Assembly (NCBI GenBank): GCA_017626555.1 | Contig: JAGAIM010000003.1 | Span: forward strand, 62,001 to 126,000 | Reading direction: 5' to 3' | DNA: 64,000 bases | Source of the DNA: Bacteroidales bacterium | GTDB taxonomy: Bacteria; Bacteroidota; Bacteroidia; Bacteroidales; UBA932 | Part shown: piece after piece, positions 41,891 through 50,705 of the stretch | Position numbering within the stretch: the stretch's first letter is position 1 | Layout: each line of letters opens with the position of its first letter | Translations under genes and position numbers: made by a program | Notes under the pieces: model-generated | What the model was told of the DNA's origin: nothing | The model's input: the letters and a program-made list of their open reading frames with translations, nothing else | Database searches by the model: none

Positions 41891-44086
41891 CTACTCTGCC
41901 ACCAGGTAGAGCACGCGGCTGCTCCAGTCGTCCTGCTTGTGATAGCCAACTTTATGCTTGAGAGGAATCTCCAGACCGTTCTCCATCAGGAACTTTCCGC
42001 TGAAAGAAAGACCTTCGTAAGGCAGAGGTTCATTGTCTATGCGATTGAGTTCACGAACCTTATAAATACGGTCAGGATCCAGTCCGGCCATTCTCACGCG
42101 TGGAAGATGATCGTCATAGAAGGTCTCGGTCTTCCACCAATAGAACACAGCCTTTTCCTTTTCAGGGGCTACATACATCAGAGAGGCCATATTATGTCCG
42201 TCATACGGAGACACCAGACGGTAAATGTCACCGAACTGCACCACAGGGCGGATCTCCTTATACTCTGAGATAGCCTTGCGGCAGAGAGCCTTTTCCTCCT
42301 CTGTCATATTCTTAGGCTGGATCTCCATTCCGAGACGGCCGCTCATCGCCACGTCGATACGGTATTTTATCGATGTGGTGCGGAATACGGTATGGTTCGG
42401 AGTGGCACTGATATGCGATGCCATAGCGATTGAAGGGAAGAAATATGATGTACCCCACTGCATATAGACACGCTGGAGTGCATCTGTGTTGTCGCTTACC
42501 CAGAATTCATCGAACCAAGGGAGCACACCCCAGTTGGCACGTCCGCCACCGGATGCACAGGCCTGAATGGTCACATCAGGATATGCTGCACGGATTCTGT
42601 CGCATACAGCGGCAAATCCTCTGTGATACTCGATATAAAGATGACTCTGCTTATCCTTGGAAAGATATTGAGAGCCGTGGTTGGATATAGGCATATTCGC
42701 ATCCCACTTGATATAATCGATCTCCGGATTCTCTGTCAGAAGGTCATCCACGATACCGAAAACAAAATCCTGCACTTCCGGATTACCGAGGTCAAGAACC
42801 AACTGAGTGCCTCCACGCCCCTTGACAACCTCGCGCTCAGGAGCCTTGATCACCCATTCAGGATGCTTCTCGTAGAGTTCGCTGGTGGTGTTGGTCATTT
42901 CAGGCTCGATCCAGATGCCGAACTTGATGCCGTGCTTGTGAGCCTGTTCCACGAGCCAGCCGATGCCGTTAGGAAGTTTGTTTCTGTCAACTTCCCAGTC
43001 TCCGAGAGCGCAGTTGTCTGTGAGACGAGGATACTTCACGCCGAACCATCCGTCATCCATAACGAAGAGTTCACCGCCCATAGATGCAATGTCTGCCATC
43101 ATCTGGTCCATTCCCGGCTCATTGATGTCGAAATAGACACCTTCCCAACTGTTCAGAAGGATCTTGCGTTCCTTGTCACCGTGAGCAAGTTTATATTTAC
43201 GTCCCCATCTGTGGAAATTGCGGCTGGCCCCGCTGAGACCCTCATCAGAGAATGTCAGAGCAAGTTCCGGAGTCTTGAACACCTCTTTGGACTCAAGAAT
43301 ATATGCCGAATTGTCCGGATTGATTCCAGCATAGAATTCGTGGTAATCGGTATCCTTTGTATCGACACGAAGTTCATAGTTGCCGCTGTAGCAGAGAGCA
43401 GCACCGATCACGCGTCCGGCATTCTCCTGAGGCTTTCCGTCAAGGGAGAACATCACTTCAGAATGGTCAGTATGCGAATTTCGTGCACCGTCCTTGTTCT
43501 TGATTACTCTCATTCCACGCTGAAGAGGCTCCTGCACCAGAAGTCCTTCATTAGCCCAGGTGCCGTGAAGATGACTTATCCACACATCTCCGAAACGTAT
43601 AGGAAGATATCCTGAATCGAAACGTGTCAGAGTGACCGGTTTCTTCTCAAGATTGGCGATCTCAGTCCAGGTCTCGATCATATCCACATCCTGATATGCA
43701 CGATAGCATAAGGTCACATAGAACGGATACACCTCATCCTTCATAACTATCTTTGTGACTATCGAATTGTCTATCACATCAGACTGAGTTACACTTTCAA
43801 CCCTCAGCATTGTGGACATATTGCCGTCACTGTGAGTTACGCCCAAAGAAGCCTCTGAAGCACACCAGAGGCCGTATGCAGGGTATGCATTGTGATTCGG
43901 AACGCCAGCAGCCTCTAGGTTGGCTGCATCTGCATCCGAAAGTCTTTCTCCGAAATACTTTATCTGTGGTTCACCGCCTACATCAGCCTTGAGAATGAGT
44001 TCGGTGCCCGGTGTTGCGATGCGTATCTGAGCCGATGCTGTCAATACGCATAAAGCAGCAGTCAATATTGATATTATTCTTTTCAT
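41891..44086 (-). CDS. GH36 alpha-galactosidase
   Basis: 731 residues with a signal peptide (MKRIISILTAALCVLTASAQ), hence periplasmic. An N-terminal beta-supersandwich (to about 300) precedes the (beta/alpha)8 barrel. The catalytic nucleophile Asp is in EIDYIKWDANMP near residue 452, the acid/base Asp in WVSDNTDALQR near residue 520, and substrate-binding motifs are LFVMDDGWFG and FGIWIEPEMTN. It trims alpha-1,6-galactose from galactomannan or galactoglucomannan oligosaccharides once imported. ATG 44086 starts the signal peptide; the frame to 44131 runs into palindrome D. Confidence 0.95.
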   Translation of the reverse strand: MKRIISILTAALCVLTASAQIRIATPGTELILKADVGGEPQIKYFGERLSDADAANLEAAGVPNHNAYPAYGLWCASEASLGVTHSDGNMSTMLRVESVTQSDVIDNSIVTKIVMKDEVYPFYVTLCYRAYQDVDMIETWTEIANLEKKPVTLTRFDSGYLPIRFGDVWISHLHGTWANEGLLVQEPLQRGMRVIKNKDGARNSHTDHSEVMFSLDGKPQENAGRVIGAALCYSGNYELRVDTKDTDYHEFYAGINPDNSAYILESKEVFKTPELALTFSDEGLSGASRNFHRWGRKYKLAHGDKERKILLNSWEGVYFDINEPGMDQMMADIASMGGELFVMDDGWFGVKYPRLTDNCALGDWEVDRNKLPNGIGWLVEQAHKHGIKFGIWIEPEMTNTTSELYEKHPEWVIKAPEREVVKGRGGTQLVLDLGNPEVQDFVFGIVDDLLTENPEIDYIKWDANMPISNHGSQYLSKDKQSHLYIEYHRGFAAVCDRIRAAYPDVTIQACASGGGRANWGVLPWFDEFWVSDNTDALQRVYMQWGTSYFFPSIAMASHISATPNHTVFRTTSIKYRIDVAMSGRLGMEIQPKNMTEEEKALCRKAISEYKEIRPVVQFGDIYRLVSPYDGHNMASLMYVAPEKEKAVFYWWKTETFYDDHLPRVRMAGLDPDRIYKVRELNRIDNEPLPYEGLSFSGKFLMENGLEIPLKHKVGYHKQDDWSSRVLYLVAE

Positions 44087-44122
44087 TATCAATGCATTAT
44101 ATAAGATTATAAGTCTCAGCAG

Positions 44123-44244
44123 CTGTGACATTTGCAGTGTGGCTATGTATTCCGGAGGCCCCCGCCTTCGCTACGCTCAGGCACCCCATATCCGTGGGTG
44201 GCACGCCTCCTACATACAAAAGGCACACTGCTTAAATGTCACAG
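44123..44244. repeat. Palindromic element, family 2 (copy D)
   Basis: Nested arms: CTGTGACATTT (44123-44133) with AAATGTCACAG (44234-44244), GCAGTGTG with CACACTGC, TATGTA with TACATA, and GGAGGC with GCCTCC. The 45-base core, read on the minus strand, matches the sufD element core (GTGCCACCC, GGGTGCCTG, AGGCGGGG). The arms differ completely from those in sufD. Its right arm overlaps the GH5_2 stop codon (44239-44241). Confidence 0.85.
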
Positions 44245-45213
44245 TTGTTCCTTTACGAATCTGCCCCACGGTCTGAGTTCAGCATCTGCCCAAGGTCCTT
44301 CAGACGGAGCGGAAGGAAGAAGCATCGAGCAGGTTTCTTCCTTATCGGAGATAGACCAGAACGCATAACTGATATCGTTCTCATCCATCCACTCGATCCA
44401 AGCCTCTGTTGACTCGACATCAATCGGTCCCTGACCGTCGGCATTCATACCGCCACATTCGGTCACGAACAGAGCCAGACCTTTCGAAAGAGCATAGTCA
44501 CCCTTCTCACGAAGCCATTCCTTGTGCGTTCCGGCATAGAAATGAAGGGTGTACATAAGATTCTCATATCCCAGGATAGGATCATTAGCGGCATCATCCA
44601 CATTCTGGGACCAGCGCGGAGTACCGACCACTATAACCGCATCAGGCTCCACTGCACGGATGGCAGCAATGACAGTCTCGGAATACTCCTTGATCTCAGC
44701 CCAGGTATAGTCAATCTGGTTGATATGGTCCTTATATGAAGGTTCGTTCCATATCTCGTATATCACATTCGGAACCCCTTTATACTTTGTGGCCATATAT
44801 GTAAAGAACTCCACGGCGGCCTCGGTATGAAGACCGTGAGCGTGCCAGTCCACCAGCACATATACACCATTCTCTATAGCAGCATCAACGATGGTGCAGG
44901 CGCATTGTTTTCCGAAATCCGGATCCTTCAGATAATTCTGCATACGGCACTCGGCGTCATCGATTTCCACACCTATGGCGGCACGGACAAGTTCCGCATC
45001 CCAATCTTCGACAACGTGCTTTACAGCCTGAGCATTATAGAAACGTGGCCAGAGCACATTCCATCCGAAACTCATTCCCTTGAGTTCGACTGTATCCCCC
45101 GATTCATTCATCAGAGCGGTTCCCTCAACACGGAGGCGCTCCACTTTAGGAGCCTGCTGGGTGCAAGACATTATCAAGGCAGCAAAAACTGCAAGAACAA
45201 ATATTCTCCTCAT
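44239..45213 (-). CDS. GH5 subfamily 2-like endo-beta-1,4-glucanase lipoprotein
   Basis: 324 residues. The lipoprotein signal MRRIFVLAVFAALIMSC ends in a lipobox. The (beta/alpha)8 GH5 barrel has the GH5_2-type block NGVYVLVDWHAHG near residue 116, acid/base Glu in NVIYEIWNEPSY near residue 154, HFYAGTH near residue 228, and nucleophile Glu in LFVTECGG near residue 251. Subfamily 2 members are mostly endoglucanases; in this locus it would cut Glc-rich stretches of glucomannan. It ends in palindrome D and starts after palindrome F3. Confidence 0.9.
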   Translation of the reverse strand: MRRIFVLAVFAALIMSCTQQAPKVERLRVEGTALMNESGDTVELKGMSFGWNVLWPRFYNAQAVKHVVEDWDAELVRAAIGVEIDDAECRMQNYLKDPDFGKQCACTIVDAAIENGVYVLVDWHAHGLHTEAAVEFFTYMATKYKGVPNVIYEIWNEPSYKDHINQIDYTWAEIKEYSETVIAAIRAVEPDAVIVVGTPRWSQNVDDAANDPILGYENLMYTLHFYAGTHKEWLREKGDYALSKGLALFVTECGGMNADGQGPIDVESTEAWIEWMDENDISYAFWSISDKEETCSMLLPSAPSEGPWADAELRPWGRFVKEQL

Positions 45214-45249
45214 ATTTTCGACGAGTATAAATTTCTGTATATCAACAAC

Positions 45250-45296
45250 TTACGCTATCTACGTGCTCCCCTTTGTACGGCACGCAGATAGCGTAA
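45250..45296. repeat. Palindromic element, family 3 (copy 2)
   Basis: A 17-base inverted repeat with one mismatch: 45250-45266 (TTACGCTATCTACGTGC) and 45280-45296. The core shares CGTGCTCCCC and GCACG with the copy at 13683. It is preceded by ATATCAACAACTTAC; ATATCAGCGGTTTAC and ATTTCAACAACTTAC precede the elements at 13.7 and 21.2 kb. It lies between the symporter stop and the GH5_2 start. Confidence 0.7.
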
Positions 45297-45303
45297 CTAC
45301 TTA

Positions 45304-46716
45304 TTACTCAGCGGATTGAACTCCTCTCTTGACAGCGAGTTCTGCCTGTACGCCTTCCATTTTCTTCTTTGTCAGAGGATAGAACCATACGACAAGGATG
45401 GAGAGAGCAGCAACTGCTGCAGGTACCCAACTCATAAGGATACGCAGACCGAGGATGGCTGTCTCTGTCTGGACTGCACCTGCAACGGTATTGTATCCGA
45501 ATGCAGCAAGCATCCACATAACTGCAGAGCCTCCGAATGCACCACCGAACTTCTGTGCCATAGATGCTGAAGAGAAGATGAGTCCGGTCGATGCGGTTCC
45601 GTCCTTAAGTTCCGAGTAGTCAGCCACGTCAGCATACATACTCCATACAAGAGGAGAAATCACACCGGTGAAGATGGAGATGACAACCTGGAATATCAGC
45701 ATAGCCCAATATCCTCCTGTAGTGGCAGGAAGGAAGAAGAAAGCGATGCTCAGACCGATAAGCACTGCCATCGAGATGATGTAAGTGGATTTCTTTCCGA
45801 GATTCTTTGACATCGGCACTGCAAGAACAACTCCTATCATATTGGAAATCTCTCCTATCGAAAGGAAAATGCCGGCAGATACGAGGAAAGCCCACTGCGG
45901 AGCCATTTCCACGGTCTTCTGGATATAGTCTGCGAAGAAATATGCAGTTGTGGTTCCACGGACGGTGTTGAAGAGGTTTGAAGCAAGGGCTGCTCCGATA
46001 AGAAGCCACCAAGGCTTGTTCTTCAGAAGAAGTTTGAGGTCCTGGCCCACCGATACTGTGGATTCGCTCTTCACGTGCTCCTTTGTAAGAAGGAAACTGA
46101 GTACAAAGAGAATGAAGCAGCAGGAAGCGATGACGATCATTGCCTTCTGCCAAGCCTCAGGGCTGGTAGAGATGGAAGCAAGTCCGCCGGCAGCATCATC
46201 TGCGACTGTGCGTGCCTTGTCGAACATATTGCAGAGAGGTTCCCACGCAAAGAGGGCGATGAAACTACCGCCGTAAGCAAAGAACATCCTGTATGAAGAA
46301 AGCACGGATTTTTCATCAGAATCCGCTGTCATCACGTTAAGAAGCGATCCGTATGGGACATTGATACCGGTATATACGGTCATCATAAGGATGTAGGTGA
46401 TATATGCCCAGAGGGTCTTTCCGTTCTCCGGAGTTGTGAAAAGGAGTATTCCGCAGACAGCGAAAGGAAGTGAGAAGAAAAGCAGATACGGACGGTACTT
46501 GCCCCAACGGGTCTTTGTACGGTCTGCAATTATTCCCATCATAGGGTCAGATACAGCGTCCCAGATACGGGTCACGAGCATCAGTATACCGGCATCGGCC
46601 AGGCTGAGGCCGAAGACGTTGGAGTAGAAGAACGGCAGGAAGTATGAAAAGAGTTTCCAGAACATCGATGAGGACATATCACCGAAGCCGTAGCCTATTT
46701 TCTCTGATAATTTCAT
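45304..46716 (-). CDS. GPH-family sugar:cation symporter
   Basis: 470-residue inner-membrane carrier with 12 hydrophobic segments. GPH-family marks are the N-terminal KIGYGFGDMSSSMFWKLFSYFLPFFYSN, the DAVSDPMMGIIADRTKTRWGKYRPYLL loop near residue 55, and VYTGINVPYGSLLNVM near residue 115. In Bacteroides fragilis a carrier of this type is genetically linked to mannosylglucose phosphorylase, as here. It would take mannose/glucose disaccharides from the periplasm to GH130 and GH94. It follows GH130 across palindrome C. Confidence 0.93.
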   Translation of the reverse strand: MKLSEKIGYGFGDMSSSMFWKLFSYFLPFFYSNVFGLSLADAGILMLVTRIWDAVSDPMMGIIADRTKTRWGKYRPYLLFFSLPFAVCGILLFTTPENGKTLWAYITYILMMTVYTGINVPYGSLLNVMTADSDEKSVLSSYRMFFAYGGSFIALFAWEPLCNMFDKARTVADDAAGGLASISTSPEAWQKAMIVIASCCFILFVLSFLLTKEHVKSESTVSVGQDLKLLLKNKPWWLLIGAALASNLFNTVRGTTTAYFFADYIQKTVEMAPQWAFLVSAGIFLSIGEISNMIGVVLAVPMSKNLGKKSTYIISMAVLIGLSIAFFFLPATTGGYWAMLIFQVVISIFTGVISPLVWSMYADVADYSELKDGTASTGLIFSSASMAQKFGGAFGGSAVMWMLAAFGYNTVAGAVQTETAILGLRILMSWVPAAVAALSILVVWFYPLTKKKMEGVQAELAVKRGVQSAE

Positions 46717-46760
46717 TGGTTGTTGTCAGTTATTGGTGTTATTAAGATGCTGATGGGCAG

Positions 46761-46825
46761 GCCATATCCTGTGGCTCGCGAAGCAGAAGTGTATGGATAT
46801 GCTTCGCTCGCTCACAGGATACGGC
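46761..46825. repeat. Palindromic element, family 1 (copy C)
   Basis: Arms GCCATATCCTGTG (46761-46773) and CACAGGATACGGC (46813-46825) pair with one difference, which is G-U in the operon mRNA (minus strand). The 39-base core is 33-34 of 39 identical to copy B. It sits between GH130 and the symporter gene. Confidence 0.85.
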
Positions 46826-46830
46826 TGATA

Positions 46831-47988
46831 CTATTTCAAATTCTTATCAATCAGTCTGTTAAGGCGTTTTACGGTCTCGCCGGTTGTGAATGCGTCTGGC
46901 TCTGTATTCATACAATAGTCAACAAGGCGGTCAACTGTAGATGTCGCCACGTGCATACGGGTGTCGCTTGAAGCATAGTAAATGAAGACCTTGCCGTCTT
47001 CGTCTGCAATCCAGCCGTTGGTGAAGAGCACGTTCATCACGTCACCGATATATTCCCATCCCTCAGGAACCATAAAGAAGCCTGCAGGCTCTGCAATGAC
47101 CTTTGTCGGGTCCTCGAGCGATGTCATATACATATAAAGGACATATCGCAGACCTGAAGCGCAGCCACGTACTCCGTGAGCAAGGTGGAGCCAGCCGCGG
47201 TCGGTCTTGATCGGATGCGGGCCTTCTCCGTTCTTGCACTCCTTGATGGTGTGGTAGAAGCGGTGGTTGATGATCTTCTCCTCTGTTATGACCACCTTCT
47301 CCATACTGTCAACCAGCGCCCAGCCTATGCCACCGCCGTTGCCTGCATCGATGAAGCCGTCCTGAGGACGTGTGTAGAGGGCATATTTACCGTCCACGAA
47401 CTCAGGGTGAAGCACAACGTTGCGCTGCTGTGACTTGGATTCCATATCCGGAAGGCGCTCCCAGTTGACAAGGTCCTTTGTTCGTGCCACACCTGCCGCG
47501 GCAACTGCAGAAGACAGATCGCCAGGTGCAGCATCAGGATCCTTGCGCTCTACGCAGAAGATACCGTAGATCCAGCCGTCCTCGTGTGCGGTGAGACGCA
47601 TATCATAGACATTTGTCGCGGGCTCTCCGTACTCAGGAAGAGTTATCGGACGGTCCCAGAAGCGGAAGTTGTCCACTCCGTTAGGGCTCTCGGCCACAGC
47701 AAAGAAGGACTTGCGGTCAGCACCCTCGACGCGTACTACAAGGACATATTTTCCGTTCCACTTGATGGCTCCGGAGTTGAATGCAGCGTGCACGCCGAAA
47801 CGCTCCATCAGATAAGGATTTGTCTGCTCATTGAGGTCATAGCGCCAGAAAAGCGGAGCGTGGTCACCTGTAAGTATAGGATTCGCATAGCGCTCGTAAA
47901 CTCCGTTGCCTTCGATAGGCTCGTTCTTCTTTGTGATGAGGGCTTCGTGCTGTGCCTTCAGCCACTCCAGTCTTTCATTGAATGTCAT
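46831..47988 (-). CDS. GH130 4-O-beta-mannosyl-glucose phosphorylase
   Basis: 385 residues, cytoplasmic. Five-bladed beta-propeller family GH130, with NPILTGDHAPLFWRYDLN near residue 37, FNSGAIKWNGKYVLVVRVEGADRKSFFAVAESPNGVDNF near residue 70, the catalytic Asp region TNVYDMRLTAHEDGWIYGIFCVERKD near residue 125, and GGIGWALVDSM. Length and motifs match subfamily 1 (mannosylglucose phosphorylase), which converts Man-beta-1,4-Glc plus phosphate to mannose 1-phosphate plus glucose. The usual partner mannobiose 2-epimerase is absent from the window. Confidence 0.93.
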   Translation of the reverse strand: MTFNERLEWLKAQHEALITKKNEPIEGNGVYERYANPILTGDHAPLFWRYDLNEQTNPYLMERFGVHAAFNSGAIKWNGKYVLVVRVEGADRKSFFAVAESPNGVDNFRFWDRPITLPEYGEPATNVYDMRLTAHEDGWIYGIFCVERKDPDAAPGDLSSAVAAAGVARTKDLVNWERLPDMESKSQQRNVVLHPEFVDGKYALYTRPQDGFIDAGNGGGIGWALVDSMEKVVITEEKIINHRFYHTIKECKNGEGPHPIKTDRGWLHLAHGVRGCASGLRYVLYMYMTSLEDPTKVIAEPAGFFMVPEGWEYIGDVMNVLFTNGWIADEDGKVFIYYASSDTRMHVATSTVDRLVDYCMNTEPDAFTTGETVKRLNRLIDKNLK

Positions 47989-48015
47989 ATTATGATATAT
48001 TTATTTCCTTTTGTA

Positions 48016-49116
48016 TTAAAGCATTACGATATCCTCAAGGCCAGCGAACGCCTTGAAATCTTCTGCAGATTCCTGACCAGGGAAAGGTGCATAGAAATGG
48101 TGCTGCATATTATCGTCGCAGGCATTTCTCCAAGTAAGTACATACGACACAGGATAGTCCTTCATCACAGGATAAAGCACCTCTGTCCACCATTTCGGAT
48201 TCTTCAAGCCCTCGTGTCCTGTCTCAGTGATGGCCATAAGTTTGCCGTGCTCTTCTGCAAAAGCCTTGGTGATGTCAAGGGCATTCTTCATACTGTTGCT
48301 ATACCTTTCATAATCGGTTCCGCAGTAGCAGTCAAAGCCTACCATATCGATGATTTCATCACCCGGATATCTCTCGCCGAACACCTCCACAGAAGTCAGT
48401 TCTCCGGCTCCTGGAGAATATGCCCACACAAGATTGTCAAGGGCACGTTCACCCACCATATAGTCGTATGTCATCTGCCACAACGCCTTATACTGCTCTG
48501 TGGTGCACAGTTTCTGTCCCCACCAGAACCAACTGCCGGTATGCTCGTGCCAAGGTCTCCAGATGACAGGAACAGTCTCGCCGTCAGCAGTCTTGATAGA
48601 CTCGAGAAAGTCTGCTGCATTCTCAAGCCAGCCCATAAAGTATTCGTGCTTCTCGCCACCTGGGAGAATAGAAGCAACCACCTGATCCGATGTCACATCC
48701 CAGGCATCTCCTCCTGTGAGAGGATTGCGCGGATGCCAGGAGAAAGTGACGATACCGCCGCGCTCGTGATGAGCCACGGCAGATGCACGCATCTGATCAA
48801 AAATGTTCTTGTCGAGATTAGCCGGCCAGTCAAGTTCTATTCCGCCCAAGTCCATTCCATAGACAGCCGGATATTTTCCGCAGACAGCATATACATCAGA
48901 CTGGACATACTCTGTCGCATCATCAGCAAGTTTCCAGGAATGGCCGTACATCAGGTCGTCCTGATGACCGTACATAATTTTTCCGTCATCAACAAGGGCA
49001 GACAGACGGGAGATGAGTCCATCGGCAGGAGTCTGTGCCGGTTCCTGCGCGCTTCCGCAGGATGCGATTGCAATTGCTGCTGCAATCATAAGGATAGGTT
49101 TCAGTATAGTTTTCAT
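48016..49116 (-). CDS. GH26 beta-mannanase lipoprotein (single domain)
   Basis: 366 residues. Lipoprotein signal MKTILKPILMIAAAIAIASC. GH26 barrel: GKIMYGHQDDLMYGHSW at the start, acid/base Glu in VIWRPWHEHTGSWFWWG near residue 187 and nucleophile Glu in LMAITETGHEGL near residue 295. The conserved His-Glu-x-x-G-x-W-FWWG is typical of mannan-active GH26. It may be an endo-mannanase or release mannobiose. ATG 49116 begins the signal peptide; the frame to 49170 overlaps the upstream gene. It lies 22 bases after the GH5_4 gene. Confidence 0.93.
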   Translation of the reverse strand: MKTILKPILMIAAAIAIASCGSAQEPAQTPADGLISRLSALVDDGKIMYGHQDDLMYGHSWKLADDATEYVQSDVYAVCGKYPAVYGMDLGGIELDWPANLDKNIFDQMRASAVAHHERGGIVTFSWHPRNPLTGGDAWDVTSDQVVASILPGGEKHEYFMGWLENAADFLESIKTADGETVPVIWRPWHEHTGSWFWWGQKLCTTEQYKALWQMTYDYMVGERALDNLVWAYSPGAGELTSVEVFGERYPGDEIIDMVGFDCYCGTDYERYSNSMKNALDITKAFAEEHGKLMAITETGHEGLKNPKWWTEVLYPVMKDYPVSYVLTWRNACDDNMQHHFYAPFPGQESAEDFKAFAGLEDIVML

Positions 49117-49138
49117 AATTATGTGGTTACAGTTATTC

Positions 49139-50683
49139 TTACTTCGGTGCATTGCGATATACATCGTCAAGAGTCAGGGCATTGGTGTATGAGGATATCA
49201 ATGCCTGGATGGCAGCCTTTGCCTCCGGTGAACAGAATTCGCCTGTACCGTGATCGATGAATGCGTGACGCTCGTTGCCGGCTCCCTTGGCTCCGTTATC
49301 CCATATTATTGACGGTACGCCGTAAGTCCTGGCCAGTTTCGCGTAATATTTAAGGTAATACTGCTGGAAGGCCTGCTCTCGTGCAGTGGCACGATTCACG
49401 CAACCGAATTCACCCATATATACAGGGATACCCTTCGATATATAATTTGCATATATTTTCTCAAATACTCTCTTGAGGTCACCTTCGTTATCTCCTGCGA
49501 CCTTCTTTGAAGCATCGGCCGTATGACCCCACTCATTCTTTGTCGCTGCCAATGTATAATCGTAAGGATCATAGCAATGCACAGACATCATCAGACGATC
49601 ATTTGCGGTATCCTCAGGCATAACGAAAGACTCTAAAGATATATCCACATTGGTGCAGTAAGCAGGTATTCCGAGAATACGGTCTGCGTTCTCACCACCG
49701 GAAGCACGTACAGCATTCACGAATGCCTGATTCCATTCATTCAGGCACTTGTACTGCTTGCCGCCATCATTCCTGTTGGCTCCCCAGCCCCAGCCGCCGT
49801 CGTGGATTTCATTGAAGGCCTCGAAGATGAGGAACTCACCCTTGTCCTTGAACTTGTCGGCGATCTGACCCCACATTGCACTTACCTGCTCGAGAATCTG
49901 CTGATGAACAGCCGGATTGATTGCTGCCGACTTGATATCGAGCCAGAACTTGCTGTCGCTCCCGTCGTGGTGCATATTGATGATAGCATTCAGGCCTGCT
50001 GCTTCGGCATATCCTACGACCTCTGCAATTCTGTCAAGCCAAGCGTCCTCTATCTTATAGTCAGGAGCCTCTCCGATATGCCCCATCCAGGTCACAGGAA
50101 TACGGACAGTATTGAAACCCGCCGCCTTTACCTTTGTGAATGTTGCAGCCGTCGCCTTAGGATTGCCCCAGAAGGTCTCCCCGGACACTCCGTTGTTCTG
50201 TGCGTCGAAATGATTGCCCATATTCCAGCCTATGCCGAGACGTTCGGCGAACTGCCAGGCAAGGTTGCCGTTGTTTTCAGGAACAACTGCTCCACCTCCC
50301 TGGTTGCCACCTTGGTTTCCACCATCACCGGAAACATCCTCGCCAGCCTCCTGCGACACCTCGACATACATCTTTTCTTCGCCGGCCACAACTGAAATCT
50401 TCGTTTCGCGCGCCTGTGCAACAGTATTCTTCTGTACCTCCACAGTCACAACCGTATTGTTCCCTGTCTTCGTACCTTTCTTTGCAGAGACCCATCCGTC
50501 TCCAGGCACAAGATAGACCTGCTCGGAGGCAGTCACGGTAAAGGTCTGTCCGCCGCCTTCGGCAGGGAATTCCAATGATGTCTTGTCAATGGACAGTTTG
50601 ACGGTCTCCGGCTGCACAGGATTTTCAGGATCGCAGGAAATAGCCAGAATAAGGGCTGAAAGTATGTATATAATTTTTCTCAT
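49139..50683 (-). CDS. BACON-GH5 subfamily 4 endoglucanase/xyloglucanase lipoprotein
   Basis: 514 residues. Lipoprotein signal MRKIIYILSALILAISC; a BACON-type beta-sandwich (about residues 30-115, TSLEFPAEGGGQTFTVTASEQ); a Gly/Asn linker (GDGGNQGGNQGGG); then the GH5_4 barrel from residue 140: LGIGWNMGNHFDA, FWGNPKATAATFTKVKAAGFNTVRIPVTW, acid/base Glu in LIFEAFNEIHDGG, nucleophile Glu in IPVYMGEFGCVNR. Subfamily 4 cuts beta-1,4-glucans including xyloglucan, mixed-linkage glucan and glucomannan. The long frame to 50701 is rejected for ATG 50683. Confidence 0.92.
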   Translation of the reverse strand: MRKIIYILSALILAISCDPENPVQPETVKLSIDKTSLEFPAEGGGQTFTVTASEQVYLVPGDGWVSAKKGTKTGNNTVVTVEVQKNTVAQARETKISVVAGEEKMYVEVSQEAGEDVSGDGGNQGGNQGGGAVVPENNGNLAWQFAERLGIGWNMGNHFDAQNNGVSGETFWGNPKATAATFTKVKAAGFNTVRIPVTWMGHIGEAPDYKIEDAWLDRIAEVVGYAEAAGLNAIINMHHDGSDSKFWLDIKSAAINPAVHQQILEQVSAMWGQIADKFKDKGEFLIFEAFNEIHDGGWGWGANRNDGGKQYKCLNEWNQAFVNAVRASGGENADRILGIPAYCTNVDISLESFVMPEDTANDRLMMSVHCYDPYDYTLAATKNEWGHTADASKKVAGDNEGDLKRVFEKIYANYISKGIPVYMGEFGCVNRATAREQAFQQYYLKYYAKLARTYGVPSIIWDNGAKGAGNERHAFIDHGTGEFCSPEAKAAIQALISSYTNALTLDDVYRNAPK

Positions 50684-50705
50684 AGTTTTAGATTTCTCCA
50701 CTCAC

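Noticed and set aside
42623-43615. 330-codon plus-strand frame opposite GH36
   Set aside because: Antisense shadow; the GH36 catalytic motifs are on the other strand.
47584-49260. 558-codon open frame on the plus strand opposite GH130 and GH26
   Set aside because: It is antisense to two clearly homologous enzymes, spans their junction, has no recognisable domain and shows Cys/His/Ser-rich shadow composition.
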